NCBI RefSeq assembly: GCF_948472415.1
Contig: NZ_OX419519.1
Span: forward strand, 2,294,001 to 2,358,000
DNA length: 64,000 nt
Reading direction: 5' to 3'
Source: Kitasatospora fiedleri
Lineage (GTDB): Bacteria > Actinomycetota > Actinomycetes > Streptomycetales > Streptomycetaceae
The notes beneath the pieces are model-generated. The model ran no database searches. It was not told the DNA's origin and saw only the letters and a list, made by a program, of their open reading frames with translations. A program made the position numbers and the translations under genes. This document shows positions 15,569-23,240 of this stretch, piece after piece; position 1 is the first letter of the stretch; every line of letters begins with the position of its first letter.

Positions 15569-16845
15569 AAGAAGTCGAAGACGTGCTCGCCCAGGGTCTC
15601 GGCGACGAGTTCGCTGCGCTGCATGAGGTCGATGGCCTCGCCGAGGTTCTGGGGCATGGGCTGGATGCCGAGGGCGCGGCGTTCGGCGTCGGTGAGGGCC
15701 CAGACGTCGTCGTCGGCGCCGGGGGGGAGTTCGAGGTTGTCCTCGATGCCCTTGAGGCCGGCGGCGAGGGTGACGGCGTAGGCGAGGTAGGGGTTGCAGC
15801 CGGTGTCGAGGGAGCGGACCTCGATGCGGGTGGAGCCCTGCTTGCCGGGCTTGTACATGGGGACGCGGATCAGGGCGGAGCGGTTGTTGTGGCCCCAGCA
15901 GATGTAGGAGGGGGCCTCGCCGCCGGCTCCGGCGGTGCGCTGGGAGCCGCCCCAGATGCGCTTGTAGGAGTTGACCCACTGGTTGGTGACGGCGGCGGTC
16001 TCGGCGGCGTACTTGAGCAGGCCGGCGATGAAGGAGCGGCCGACCTTGGAGAGCTGGTACTCGGCGCCGGACTCGTGGAAGGCGTTGCGGTCGCCCTCGA
16101 AGAGGGAGACGTGGGTGTGCATGCCGGAGCCGGGGTGGTGGGAGAACGGCTTGGGCATGAAGCTGGCGTGGACGCCCTGTTCGAGGGCGACCTCCTTCAT
16201 GACCAGGCGGAAGGTCATGATGTTGTCGGCGGTGGAGAGCGCGTCGGCGTAGCGCAGGTCGATCTCCTGCTGGCCGGGGGCGCCCTCGTGGTGGCTGAAC
16301 TCGACCGAGATGCCCATGGATTCGAGCATGGTGATGGCCTGGCGGCGGAAGTCGTGGCCGATGCCGCGCGGGGTGTGGTCGAAGTAGCCGGACTGGTCGG
16401 CGGGGGTCGGCGGGGTGCCGTCGCCGGGGAGGTCCTTGAGGAGGAAGAACTCGATCTCGGGGTGGGTGTAGAAGGTGAAGCCGAGGTTGGAGGCCTTCTC
16501 CAGGGTGCGCTTGAGGACGTAGCGCGGGTCGGCGTAGGAGGGGGAGCCGTCGGGCATCAGGATGTCGCAGAACATCCGGGCGGTGCCGGGGTTCTCGGAG
16601 CGCCACGGCAGTATCTGGAAGGTGGTCGGGTCCGGCTTGGCGATCATGTCGGACTCGTAGACCCGGGCGAAGCCCTCGATCGCCGAGCCGTCGAAGCCGA
16701 TGCCCTCCTCGAAGGCCTGTTCCAGTTCCGCCGGGGCCACCGCCACCGACTTGAGGAACCCGAGCACGTCGGTGAACCACAGCCGGACGAACCGGATGTC
16801 ACGCTCTTCGAGCGTGCGAAGCACGAACTCCTGCTGCTTGCCCAT
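15484..16845 (-). CDS. glnA2: Glutamine synthetase family protein, GlnA2-like (probable gamma-glutamylpolyamine synthetase)
   Basis: The 453-residue protein has GS signatures: FDGSAIEGFARV near the N-terminus, HPEIEFFLLKD for metal binding, HHEGAPGQQEID, GSGMHTHVSL and the NPYLAYA stretch. Size fits a type I-beta enzyme. In Streptomyces coelicolor a homologue near glnE and the NAD synthetase gene is GlnA2, reported to gamma-glutamylate polyamines rather than make glutamine; the gene order here fits that one, but ammonia-dependent activity cannot be excluded. The reading frame is complete although its tail is contributed by the inserted element. The ATG at 16845 has a plausible AGAGGTG site. 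Confidence 0.85.
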   Translation of the reverse strand: MGKQQEFVLRTLEERDIRFVRLWFTDVLGFLKSVAVAPAELEQAFEEGIGFDGSAIEGFARVYESDMIAKPDPTTFQILPWRSENPGTARMFCDILMPDGSPSYADPRYVLKRTLEKASNLGFTFYTHPEIEFFLLKDLPGDGTPPTPADQSGYFDHTPRGIGHDFRRQAITMLESMGISVEFSHHEGAPGQQEIDLRYADALSTADNIMTFRLVMKEVALEQGVHASFMPKPFSHHPGSGMHTHVSLFEGDRNAFHESGAEYQLSKVGRSFIAGLLKYAAETAAVTNQWVNSYKRIWGGSQRTAGAGGEAPSYICWGHNNRSALIRVPMYKPGKQGSTRIEVRSLDTGCNPYLAYAVTLAAGLKGIEDNLELPPGADDDVWALTDAERRALGIQPMPQNLGEAIDLMQRSELVAETLGEHVFDFFLRNKRQEWEEYRSEVTPFELRKVLQVL

Positions 16846-16867
16846 GGGGACAGTCTCACCTCTGCTC

Positions 16868-16883
16868 TTTACGCCCGTGTTAC
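16868..16883 (-). promoter_or_regulatory. Possible GlnR-like box upstream of the glnA2-like gene
   Basis: On the minus strand GTAAC-N6-GTAAA stands 23 bp before the start codon, close to the actinobacterial GlnR consensus (GTnAC-N6-GnAAC) with one mismatch. The position is unusually near the start codon, so it may be coincidental. Confidence 0.25.
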
Positions 16884-17063
16884 GCCGCCCGCACCGGCGG
16901 CCCGGACCGGCGAGGACCTCGCACGGACCGCGTCGCCCCCCATCATGGCGGATCTTCGCCGACTTGCCGACCCCGGGAGGGTCCGGAGGGGAACGGCGGC
17001 GTCCGCCGTGCCGGAGGGGGTCCCCCGCGACATAACGTCAGTTAGACGATTACACTCGGGGGC

Positions 17064-18809
17064 ATGCCGAATCTGCGTCTCGCCCTGTGCCAGATCGACC
17101 CCTGGGTCGGTGACCTCGCCCGCAACAGCGAGGAGGTGCTGCGCTGGTCGAAGCGGGCCGCCGAGTCCGGCGCCGACCTGATCGCCTTCCCGGAGATGGT
17201 GCTGACCGGGTACCCGGTGGAGGACCTGGCCTTCCGGGGCTCCTTCGTCGAGGGCTCCCGCGCCGCCCTGGTGGACCTGGCCGAGAAGCTCCGGGCCGAG
17301 GGCCTGGGCGACACCCCGGTGGTGGTCGGCTACCTGGGCCGCGGCGAGCCGGGCACCCGGTACGCGGGCAAGCCGCAGAACTGCGCGGCGGTGCTGCGCG
17401 GCGGCGCGGTGGTGACCAGGTTCGCCAAGCACTTCCTGCCGAACTACGGCGTGTTCGACGAGTACCGGTACTTCGTGCCGGGCGACCAGCTGACGGTGCT
17501 GCGGCTGCACGGCGTGGACGTCGCGCTGGCGATCTGCGAGGACATCTGGCAGGAGGGCGGCCGGGTGGCGGCCACCGGCCAGGCCGGCGCGGGCCTGCTG
17601 CTGTCGATCAACGGCTCGCCGTACGAGCGCGACAAGGACGACGTCCGGCTGGAGCTGGTCCGGCGCCGGGCCGCCGAGGCGGGCTGCCCGCTGGTGTACC
17701 TGAACATGGTCGGCGCGCAGGACGAGCTGGTCTTCGACGGCGAGTCGATGGTCGTCACCGAGGGCGGCGAGCTGCTGGCCCGCGGCCCGCAGTTCGAGGA
17801 GGCGCTGCTGGTCGTCGACCTCGACCTGCCGGCCGCGACCGAGGACGGCCTGCCGGACGGCACGGTGCTGGCCGACGGCCTCCGGCTGACCAGGGTCGAC
17901 CTGGGCGGCGCGCCGAAGGAGCGGCCCGCCGAGCCGGCCGCGCCGCGGGTCAGCGAGCGGCTGGACGACGAGGCCGAGGTGTACGCGGCCCTGGTCGAGG
18001 GCACCCGGGCGTACGTCCGCAAGAACGGCGCGCGCTCGGTGCTGATCGGCCTGTCCGGCGGCATCGACTCGGCGCTGGTGGCGGCGATCGCGGTGGACGC
18101 GATCGGCGCGGAGAACGTGTACGGCGTCTCGATGCCCTCGCGCTACTCCTCGCAGCACTCCCGGGACGACGCCGCCGAGCTGGCCCGCCGCACCGGCCTG
18201 CACTTCCGCACGGTCTCGATCGCGCCGATGTTCGACGCCTACCTGGGCGCCACCGAGCTGACCGGGCTGGCCGAGGAGAACCTGCAGTCCCGGCTGCGCG
18301 GCACGCTGCTGATGGCGATCTCCAACCAGGAGGGGCAGCTCGTCCTGGCCCCGGGCAACAAGAGCGAGCTGGCGGTCGGCTACTCGACGCTGTACGGCGA
18401 CTCGGTGGGCGCGTACGGGCCGATCAAGGACGTGTACAAGACGCTGATCTTCCGGCTGGCGCGCTGGCGCAACGCGGCGGCCGAGGCGCGCGGCGAGGTG
18501 CCGCCGATCCCGGAGAACACCATCTCCAAGCCGCCGTCCGCCGAACTGCGCCCCGACCAGGTGGACACCGACTCGCTGCCCGACTACGACCTGCTGGACG
18601 CCGTCCTGACCCGGTACGTGGAGGGCGACGAGGGCCGGGACGCGATCGTCGCGGCCGGCTTCCCGGCCGAGGTGGTGGACCGGGTGGTGCGGCTGGTCGA
18701 CACCGCCGAGTACAAGCGCCGGCAGTACCCGCCGGGCCCGAAGGTCTCGCCGAAGAACTTCGGCCGCGACCGCCGGCTGCCCATCACCAACCGCTGGCGG
18801 CAGGGCTGA
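17064..18809 (+). CDS. nadE: Glutamine-dependent NAD+ synthetase
   Basis: The 581-residue protein joins an N-terminal nitrilase-like amidotransferase domain (about 1-265; FPEMVLTGYP with the catalytic Glu, the Lys in RFAKHFLPNYGVFDE, and the nucleophile in AICEDIW) to a C-terminal ATP-pyrophosphatase domain (about 300-575; P-loop GLSGGIDSAL, then PGNKSELAVGYSTLYGDSVG). It makes NAD+ from deamido-NAD+ using glutamine nitrogen and ATP in the cytoplasm. It is divergent from the glnA2-like gene; a TACACT -10-like hexamer lies 10 bp before the ATG, which would make a very short leader. The identification is secure. Confidence 0.95.
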   Translation: MPNLRLALCQIDPWVGDLARNSEEVLRWSKRAAESGADLIAFPEMVLTGYPVEDLAFRGSFVEGSRAALVDLAEKLRAEGLGDTPVVVGYLGRGEPGTRYAGKPQNCAAVLRGGAVVTRFAKHFLPNYGVFDEYRYFVPGDQLTVLRLHGVDVALAICEDIWQEGGRVAATGQAGAGLLLSINGSPYERDKDDVRLELVRRRAAEAGCPLVYLNMVGAQDELVFDGESMVVTEGGELLARGPQFEEALLVVDLDLPAATEDGLPDGTVLADGLRLTRVDLGGAPKERPAEPAAPRVSERLDDEAEVYAALVEGTRAYVRKNGARSVLIGLSGGIDSALVAAIAVDAIGAENVYGVSMPSRYSSQHSRDDAAELARRTGLHFRTVSIAPMFDAYLGATELTGLAEENLQSRLRGTLLMAISNQEGQLVLAPGNKSELAVGYSTLYGDSVGAYGPIKDVYKTLIFRLARWRNAAAEARGEVPPIPENTISKPPSAELRPDQVDTDSLPDYDLLDAVLTRYVEGDEGRDAIVAAGFPAEVVDRVVRLVDTAEYKRRQYPPGPKVSPKNFGRDRRLPITNRWRQG

Positions 18810-18814
18810 GCGGG

Positions 18815-18905
18815 GCGGGGACCGGGCGGGGACCGGGCGGGGACCGGGCGGGGACCGGGCGGGGACCGGGCGGGGACCGGGCGGGGACCGGGCGGGGACC
18901 GGGCG
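18815..18905. repeat. Tandem repeat, 11-bp unit, about eight copies
   Basis: The unit ACCGGGCGGGG recurs at strict 11-bp spacing (ACC at 18821, 18832, 18843, 18854, 18865, 18876, 18887 and 18898), just after the nadE stop codon. It has no coding signal. It may be a simple expansion or a G-rich structure near the end of the nadE transcript. Confidence 0.85.
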
Positions 18906-19011
18906 GGCGGGAGCGAGCTGACAGCGGGGGCGCGAGGGGTTAGGGTGAGCGCCGCAGTGCGCGCCTGATCACGACCGGCGCGCCCGGACCGAGGAGGTGG
19001 GAGAGATCACC

Positions 19012-19056
19012 GTGCAGGTCATCGAGGTGCTCCCCCGCCGCCGGGTCGCGGCCTGA
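19012..19056 (+). CDS. Possible 14-residue leader peptide with an Arg run
   Basis: GTG at 19012 lies behind a strong GAGGAGG site and opens a short frame reading MQVIEVLPRRRVAA followed by TGA. It ends 38 bp before the methyltransferase start. Immediately after it ACGGGGA (19061-19067) can pair with TCCCCGT (19090-19096), covering the GTG start of the next gene. Together they look like a leader/attenuator arrangement, with three arginine codons as possible sensor; a chance frame is also possible. Confidence 0.35.
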   Translation: MQVIEVLPRRRVAA

Positions 19057-19094
19057 CCGGACGGGGAGCCCGCCAGGCTCTTCGAGAGGTCCCC

Positions 19095-19886
19095 GTGTCA
19101 CTCCCCCGCACCCTCGTCACCCACACCCTCGTCACCGACCGGCTGCGCGCGGCCGGGTGCGTCTTCGCCGAGGACGAGGCCCGGCTGCTGCTGGCCGCCG
19201 CCCCCGACCCCGGACAGCTCGACCGGATGCTCGAACTCCGGTGCGCCGGACACCCGTTGGAGCAGGTGGTGGGCTTCGCCGAGTTCGCCGGCCTGCGCGT
19301 GGCGCTCGCCCCCGGGGTGTTCGTGCCGCGCCGGCGCAGCGAGTTCCTGGTCGAGCGGGCCGCCGCGCTGGGCCGCCCCGGCGCGGTGCTGCTCGACCTG
19401 TGCTGCGGCTCCGGCGCGATCGGCGCGGCACTGGCCGCCCGGCTCGGCCCCGGCGTCGAACTGCACGCCGCGGACGTCGACCCGGCCGCGGTGGCCTGCG
19501 CCCGCCGCAACCTGGCCGCGTACGGCGGCCTGGTCCACCTGGGCGACCTGGACGAGCCGCTGCCGCCCGCCCTGCGCGGCCGGGTCGACCTGCTGCTGGC
19601 CAACGCCCCGTACGTGCCGACCGGCGAGATCCCGCTGCTGCCGCCCGAGGCCCGCGACCACGAGCCCGCGGTGGCGCTGGACGGCGGCGCCGACGGCCTG
19701 GCCGTCCAGCGCCGGGTCGCCGCGGCCGCGCCCCGCTGGCTGGCCCCCGGCGGCCGCCTGCTGATCGAGACCAGCGCCCGCCAGGCCCCGGCCACCGCCG
19801 CGCTGCTGGCCGCCCGGGGGCTGGCGGTCGACACCGCGCGGGACGCCGGGCGGGACGCCACCGTGGTGATCGGGAGCCGGCCCTGA
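19095..19886 (+). CDS. HemK/PrmC-like protein N5-glutamine methyltransferase
   Basis: The 263-residue protein has a short helical N-terminus and a Rossmann methyltransferase core: DLCCGSGAIGAALA (SAM motif I, about residues 101-114), HAADVDPAAVACARRNL and NAPYVP, a variant of the NPPY motif that holds the glutamine side chain. FVPRRRSEFLVE matches the loop typical of PrmC. It probably methylates a GGQ glutamine in a release factor or another protein; streptomycetes have a second, canonical prmC by prfA, so the substrate here is open. The start GTG 19095 could be masked by a hairpin. Confidence good for family. Confidence 0.8.
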   Translation: MSLPRTLVTHTLVTDRLRAAGCVFAEDEARLLLAAAPDPGQLDRMLELRCAGHPLEQVVGFAEFAGLRVALAPGVFVPRRRSEFLVERAAALGRPGAVLLDLCCGSGAIGAALAARLGPGVELHAADVDPAAVACARRNLAAYGGLVHLGDLDEPLPPALRGRVDLLLANAPYVPTGEIPLLPPEARDHEPAVALDGGADGLAVQRRVAAAAPRWLAPGGRLLIETSARQAPATAALLAARGLAVDTARDAGRDATVVIGSRP

Positions 19887-19920
19887 GACCTCCTCCGGCC
19901 CCGGGCGCCGCCCTCAGCCG

Positions 19921-20026
19921 GCCCGGCGCGGCCCGACGCGGTTCGGCGCGGTTCGACGCGGTTCGGCGCGGTTCGACGCGGTTCGGCGCGGTTCGACGCG
20001 GTTCGGCGCGGTTCGGCGCGGTTCGG
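19921..20026. repeat. Tandem repeat, 10-bp unit, about ten copies
   Basis: GTTCGGCGCG and GTTCGACGCG alternate at exact 10-bp spacing from about 19941, with two degenerate copies before. Near-alternation gives a 20-bp higher order unit. Next to it, 20030-20320 is a lower-G+C intergenic stretch before the UDP-sugar dehydrogenase gene. Nothing else is recognisable there. Confidence 0.85.
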
Positions 20027-20321
20027 AGACGGAGGACTCTTGGCGTTCAAGGCGGCGCGGGGGTTGACGGCATTCGACGGGCCGACACAGTATGCACACG
20101 CCAACCATTTTCTCTGATCACTTTTCCGTCACACTTCCGCCGGATCTCCGGTCGGCACGGCTTCGCAGGCCGGGGAAAATCCCCACAAAAGCGGGCACTT
20201 CTCCGAACGGGTGAGCCATTTGTCGTCTGTTGAGCGATTTGCTGGCGCGGCCGAGTGAACTCCATTCTTCGGGGATTCCCCGGGTGCTAGTCGTTCTGGC
20301 CCACGAATCCTTGGAAGCGTC

Positions 20322-21622
20322 TTGTTCACAGCTGCACTGCCACGCCCGACTCACCCCACCCTGCCCACCGCCAGCGGAACCGTCGCCGTCGTCGGCCTCG
20401 GCTACGTCGGCCTGCCCACCGCCCTCGCCCTGCTCGCCGCCGGACGGCCGGTCATCGGCCTCGACGTCAGCTCCGCCCGCCTGGAGGCGATCCGCCGCCA
20501 GGACGTCGATCTGCTGCCGAGCGACCTGGCCCGGCTCGCCACCTCGGTCGAAGACCCCCGCTTCGTCCTCACCGACGACCCGTCGCTGCTCGCCGAGGCC
20601 GCCGCGGTCATCGTGTGCGTGCCGACCCCCGTCGACGCGCACCTCGTGCCGGACCTCGACGCGCTGGCCGCGGCCTGCGCCACCGCCGTGGCGCACGCCG
20701 TGCCGGGCCAGCTGCTGATGCTCACCTCCACCACCTACGTCGGGTGCACCCGCGACCTGGTGCTGAAGCCGCTGGCGGCCCGCGGCCTGACGGCGGGCGA
20801 GGACGTGCACGTCGCGTTCTCCCCCGAGCGGATCGACCCCGGCAACGCCCACCACGCTCAGGACACCACGCCCCGCGTGGTCGGCGGTGCGACCCCCGCT
20901 GCACCGAACTCGCCTCCGACGTGCTGCTGTTGACGGCCCCTTCGGTGCACCGCGTCAGCTCGCCCGAGACCGCCGAGATGAGCAAGCTCTACGAGAACAC
21001 CTTCCGGGCGGTCAACATCGCCCTGGCCAACGAGTTCGCCGACAACTGCCGCGGCCTGGACCTCGACCCGCTGGAGGTCATCGAGGCGGCGGCCACCAAG
21101 CCCTACGGCTTCATGCCGTTCTACCCGGGCCCCGGCGTGGGCGGGCACTGCATCCCCTGCGACCCGCACTACCTGCTGTGGCAGCTGCGCCGCCTGCGGA
21201 TCTCCTCCCCGCTGGTCGACACCGCGATGACCTCGATCGCCGCCCGCCCCCGCCAGGTGGTCCAGCGGGTGCGCGAGCTGCTGGGCGACCGGGGCCGGGC
21301 GCTGACCGGCGCCCGGGTGCTGCTGGTGGGCGTCAGCTACAAGCCGGGCGTCGCCGACCTGCGCGAGTCCCCGGCCCTGGAGGTCCTGGAGGAGCTCCAC
21401 GACCTGGGCGCCTCGATCGCCTACCACGACCCGCTGGTGCCGACCGCCCGCCTGCACGGCACGACGGTGCACTCCGTCACCGACCCCGCCGCCCGGGCCT
21501 GGGACCTGGTGGTCGTCCACACCGTCCACCCCGGCAGCGACCTGGCCTGGCTGACCGACCAGGAGTGCGTCCTCGACGCCACCTACCGGCTCGGCGGCGT
21601 CCCCACGAAGGCGGTCCTGTGA
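20322..21622 (+). CDS. UDP-glucose/GDP-mannose-type nucleotide-sugar dehydrogenase (interrupted by one missing base)
   Basis: The first part (TTG start at 20322 behind GGAAG) carries the NAD-binding glycine-rich AVVGLGYVGLPTALAL and ends after FSPERIDPGNA. The second part continues in another frame with SKLYENTFRAVNIALANEF, the catalytic cysteine in GVGGHCIPCDPHY and the C-terminal GVSYKPGVADLRESP. Adding one C to the run of five at 20893-20897 gives one ~433-residue protein, the normal length. It oxidises a UDP-sugar to the uronic acid, probably UDP-glucose to UDP-glucuronate, feeding the synthase encoded next. The stop overlaps the next start as GTGA. Confidence 0.8.
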
Positions 21623-23139
21623 TCCTCGACCAGGCACCGCCCCTCCCGGACGCCGTCCCGGACACGTGGCCGCACGGCCCCGGGCGGGCCCTGCCCCCGC
21701 TGCCCGCCGGCGTCCGGGCCCCGGCCCGCCGCCCGGGCCCGCTCGGCCGCGCGATGGACAGGATGGACCCCGCGGTCCGCGCCGGGGTGCGCCGGGTGCT
21801 GACCCTGCTGTGCATCCTGCCGCTGCTGCTGATCCTCGCCCGCGAGGCACCGCGACTGCCGCAGAGCCCGCTCATCCTCGGCTACGGCTTCGTGGTGCTG
21901 GCCGGCACGATCGGGATGCTCTACATCGCCTACAGCAAGTACGACGACCCCGCCGTGCGCGAACTGCGCAAGCGCCCGCGCCGGCTGGACGACTTCCCGG
22001 CGCTGCCCGCCGTCCCGCGGGTCAGCTTCCTGCTCGCGGTCAAGGACGAGGAGGAGTGCATCGAGGCGTGCGTCCGCTCGATGGCCGCCTCCCGGTACCC
22101 GGACCTGCAGATCGTCGTCGTCGACGACCTCTCCGAGGACGGCACCCGGGACGTGCTGCGCCGCCTGGAGCGCGAACTCGGCATCACCGTGCTGTACCTG
22201 GAGAAGAACCTCGGCAAGAAGCACGCGCTGGTGCGGGCCTGCGAGATCGCCGACGGTGACGTCATCGCCTTCACCGACTCCGACTGCATCCTCGCCCCGG
22301 ACGCCCTGCTGCGCTGCGTCGACGCCCTGGTGCACCACCCCGAGCTGGGCGCGGTCAGCGGGCACTGCCGGGCGCTGAACGCCCCCGTGAGCGTGTTCAC
22401 CCGGGCCCAGGACGTCTGGTACGAGGGGCAGTTCCGGGTCGCCAAGGCCGCCGAGGCGGTCTTCGGCTCGGTGGCGTGCGTCTCCGGCCCGCTCGCGGTC
22501 TTCCGCCGCGACGCGATCTACAACTACCTGCCGGCCTGGGCCGGCGACCGGTTCATGGGCGCCCCGTTCCGCTTCGCCACCGACCGCCAGCTCACCGGCT
22601 ACGTGCTCGGCCAGAAGTGGAAGGGCCGCGCCCTGAAGCGGCAGTACGCCGACTCGCCGTTCGTGACGGCCGAGGACTTCCCGGAGCGCAAGTGGCGCAT
22701 CGGCTACGTGCAGTCCGCCCGGGTGTGGACCAACGTCCCGGCCCGGTTCCGGCCCTTCATGAAGCAGCAGATCCGCTGGAAGAAGAGCTTCATCCGCAAC
22801 ATGTGCTTCACCGGCACGTTCATGTGGCGCCGCGGCTTCGGCCCGGCCGCGCTCTACTACGGCCACGCCCTGTGGGTGGTCTCCGCCCCGTTCATGGCCT
22901 TCCGCCACCTGCTGTGGGCGCCGCTGCACGGCGCCGCGTTCCTGACCCTGCTCTACCTGAGCGGCGTGGTCCTCAAGGGCCTGGTGTGGGGGCTGGCGTT
23001 CAAGACCGACAACCCCGGGGACACCCGCTGGCGCTACCGCCCGGTGATGAGCCTGCTCTCCTCCGTGGTGCTGGCCTGGCTGCTGCCCTACTCGATCGCC
23101 ACCATCCGCCGCGGCGTCTGGTCGAGGAGCGCGACGTGA
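21619..23139 (+). CDS. Processive family-2 glycosyltransferase, hyaluronan/chitin-synthase-like
   Basis: The 506-residue membrane protein has two N-terminal helices (near 60-105), a GT-A domain with VVDDLSEDGTRD, TDSDC (DxD metal motif) and KQQIRWKKSF (QxxRW), then several C-terminal helices. This architecture belongs to synthases such as HasA and NodC that polymerise and export a polysaccharide. With a UDP-uronate-producing dehydrogenase just upstream and a deacetylase downstream, a polymer containing uronic acid and N-acetylhexosamine is likely. GTG 21619 overlaps the upstream stop; its own stop overlaps the next gene. Polymer identity is inferred. Confidence 0.85.
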   Translation: MILDQAPPLPDAVPDTWPHGPGRALPPLPAGVRAPARRPGPLGRAMDRMDPAVRAGVRRVLTLLCILPLLLILAREAPRLPQSPLILGYGFVVLAGTIGMLYIAYSKYDDPAVRELRKRPRRLDDFPALPAVPRVSFLLAVKDEEECIEACVRSMAASRYPDLQIVVVDDLSEDGTRDVLRRLERELGITVLYLEKNLGKKHALVRACEIADGDVIAFTDSDCILAPDALLRCVDALVHHPELGAVSGHCRALNAPVSVFTRAQDVWYEGQFRVAKAAEAVFGSVACVSGPLAVFRRDAIYNYLPAWAGDRFMGAPFRFATDRQLTGYVLGQKWKGRALKRQYADSPFVTAEDFPERKWRIGYVQSARVWTNVPARFRPFMKQQIRWKKSFIRNMCFTGTFMWRRGFGPAALYYGHALWVVSAPFMAFRHLLWAPLHGAAFLTLLYLSGVVLKGLVWGLAFKTDNPGDTRWRYRPVMSLLSSVVLAWLLPYSIATIRRGVWSRSAT

Positions 23140-23240
23140 GGGTCCTGCGCACCGCCGGGCGGCTCGTCGCCGCCGTCCTGTCCGCCGCCGTCGTCGTCGG
23201 CGTCTACGCCGTCGTGCTCTCCCGAGGGAGCCTGCTGTGA
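23136..23240 (+). CDS. 34-residue single-helix membrane peptide inside the polysaccharide operon
   Basis: GTG at 23136 overlaps the synthase stop as GTGA, and its own stop overlaps the GTG start of the deacetylase. The peptide has a basic start (MRVLRTAGR) and one hydrophobic helix (LVAAVLSAAVVVGVYAVVL), then SRGSLL. Overlaps on both sides and G/C third positions argue that it is translated. A small accessory subunit of the synthase is a reasonable guess; no family is known to me. Confidence 0.6.
   Translation: MRVLRTAGRLVAAVLSAAVVVGVYAVVLSRGSLL

Noticed and set aside
20322-21622. UDP-sugar dehydrogenase as a true pseudogene
   Set aside because: Both halves keep all catalytic features and the operon around it is intact and tightly overlapping; one missing C in a homopolymer is a simpler explanation.
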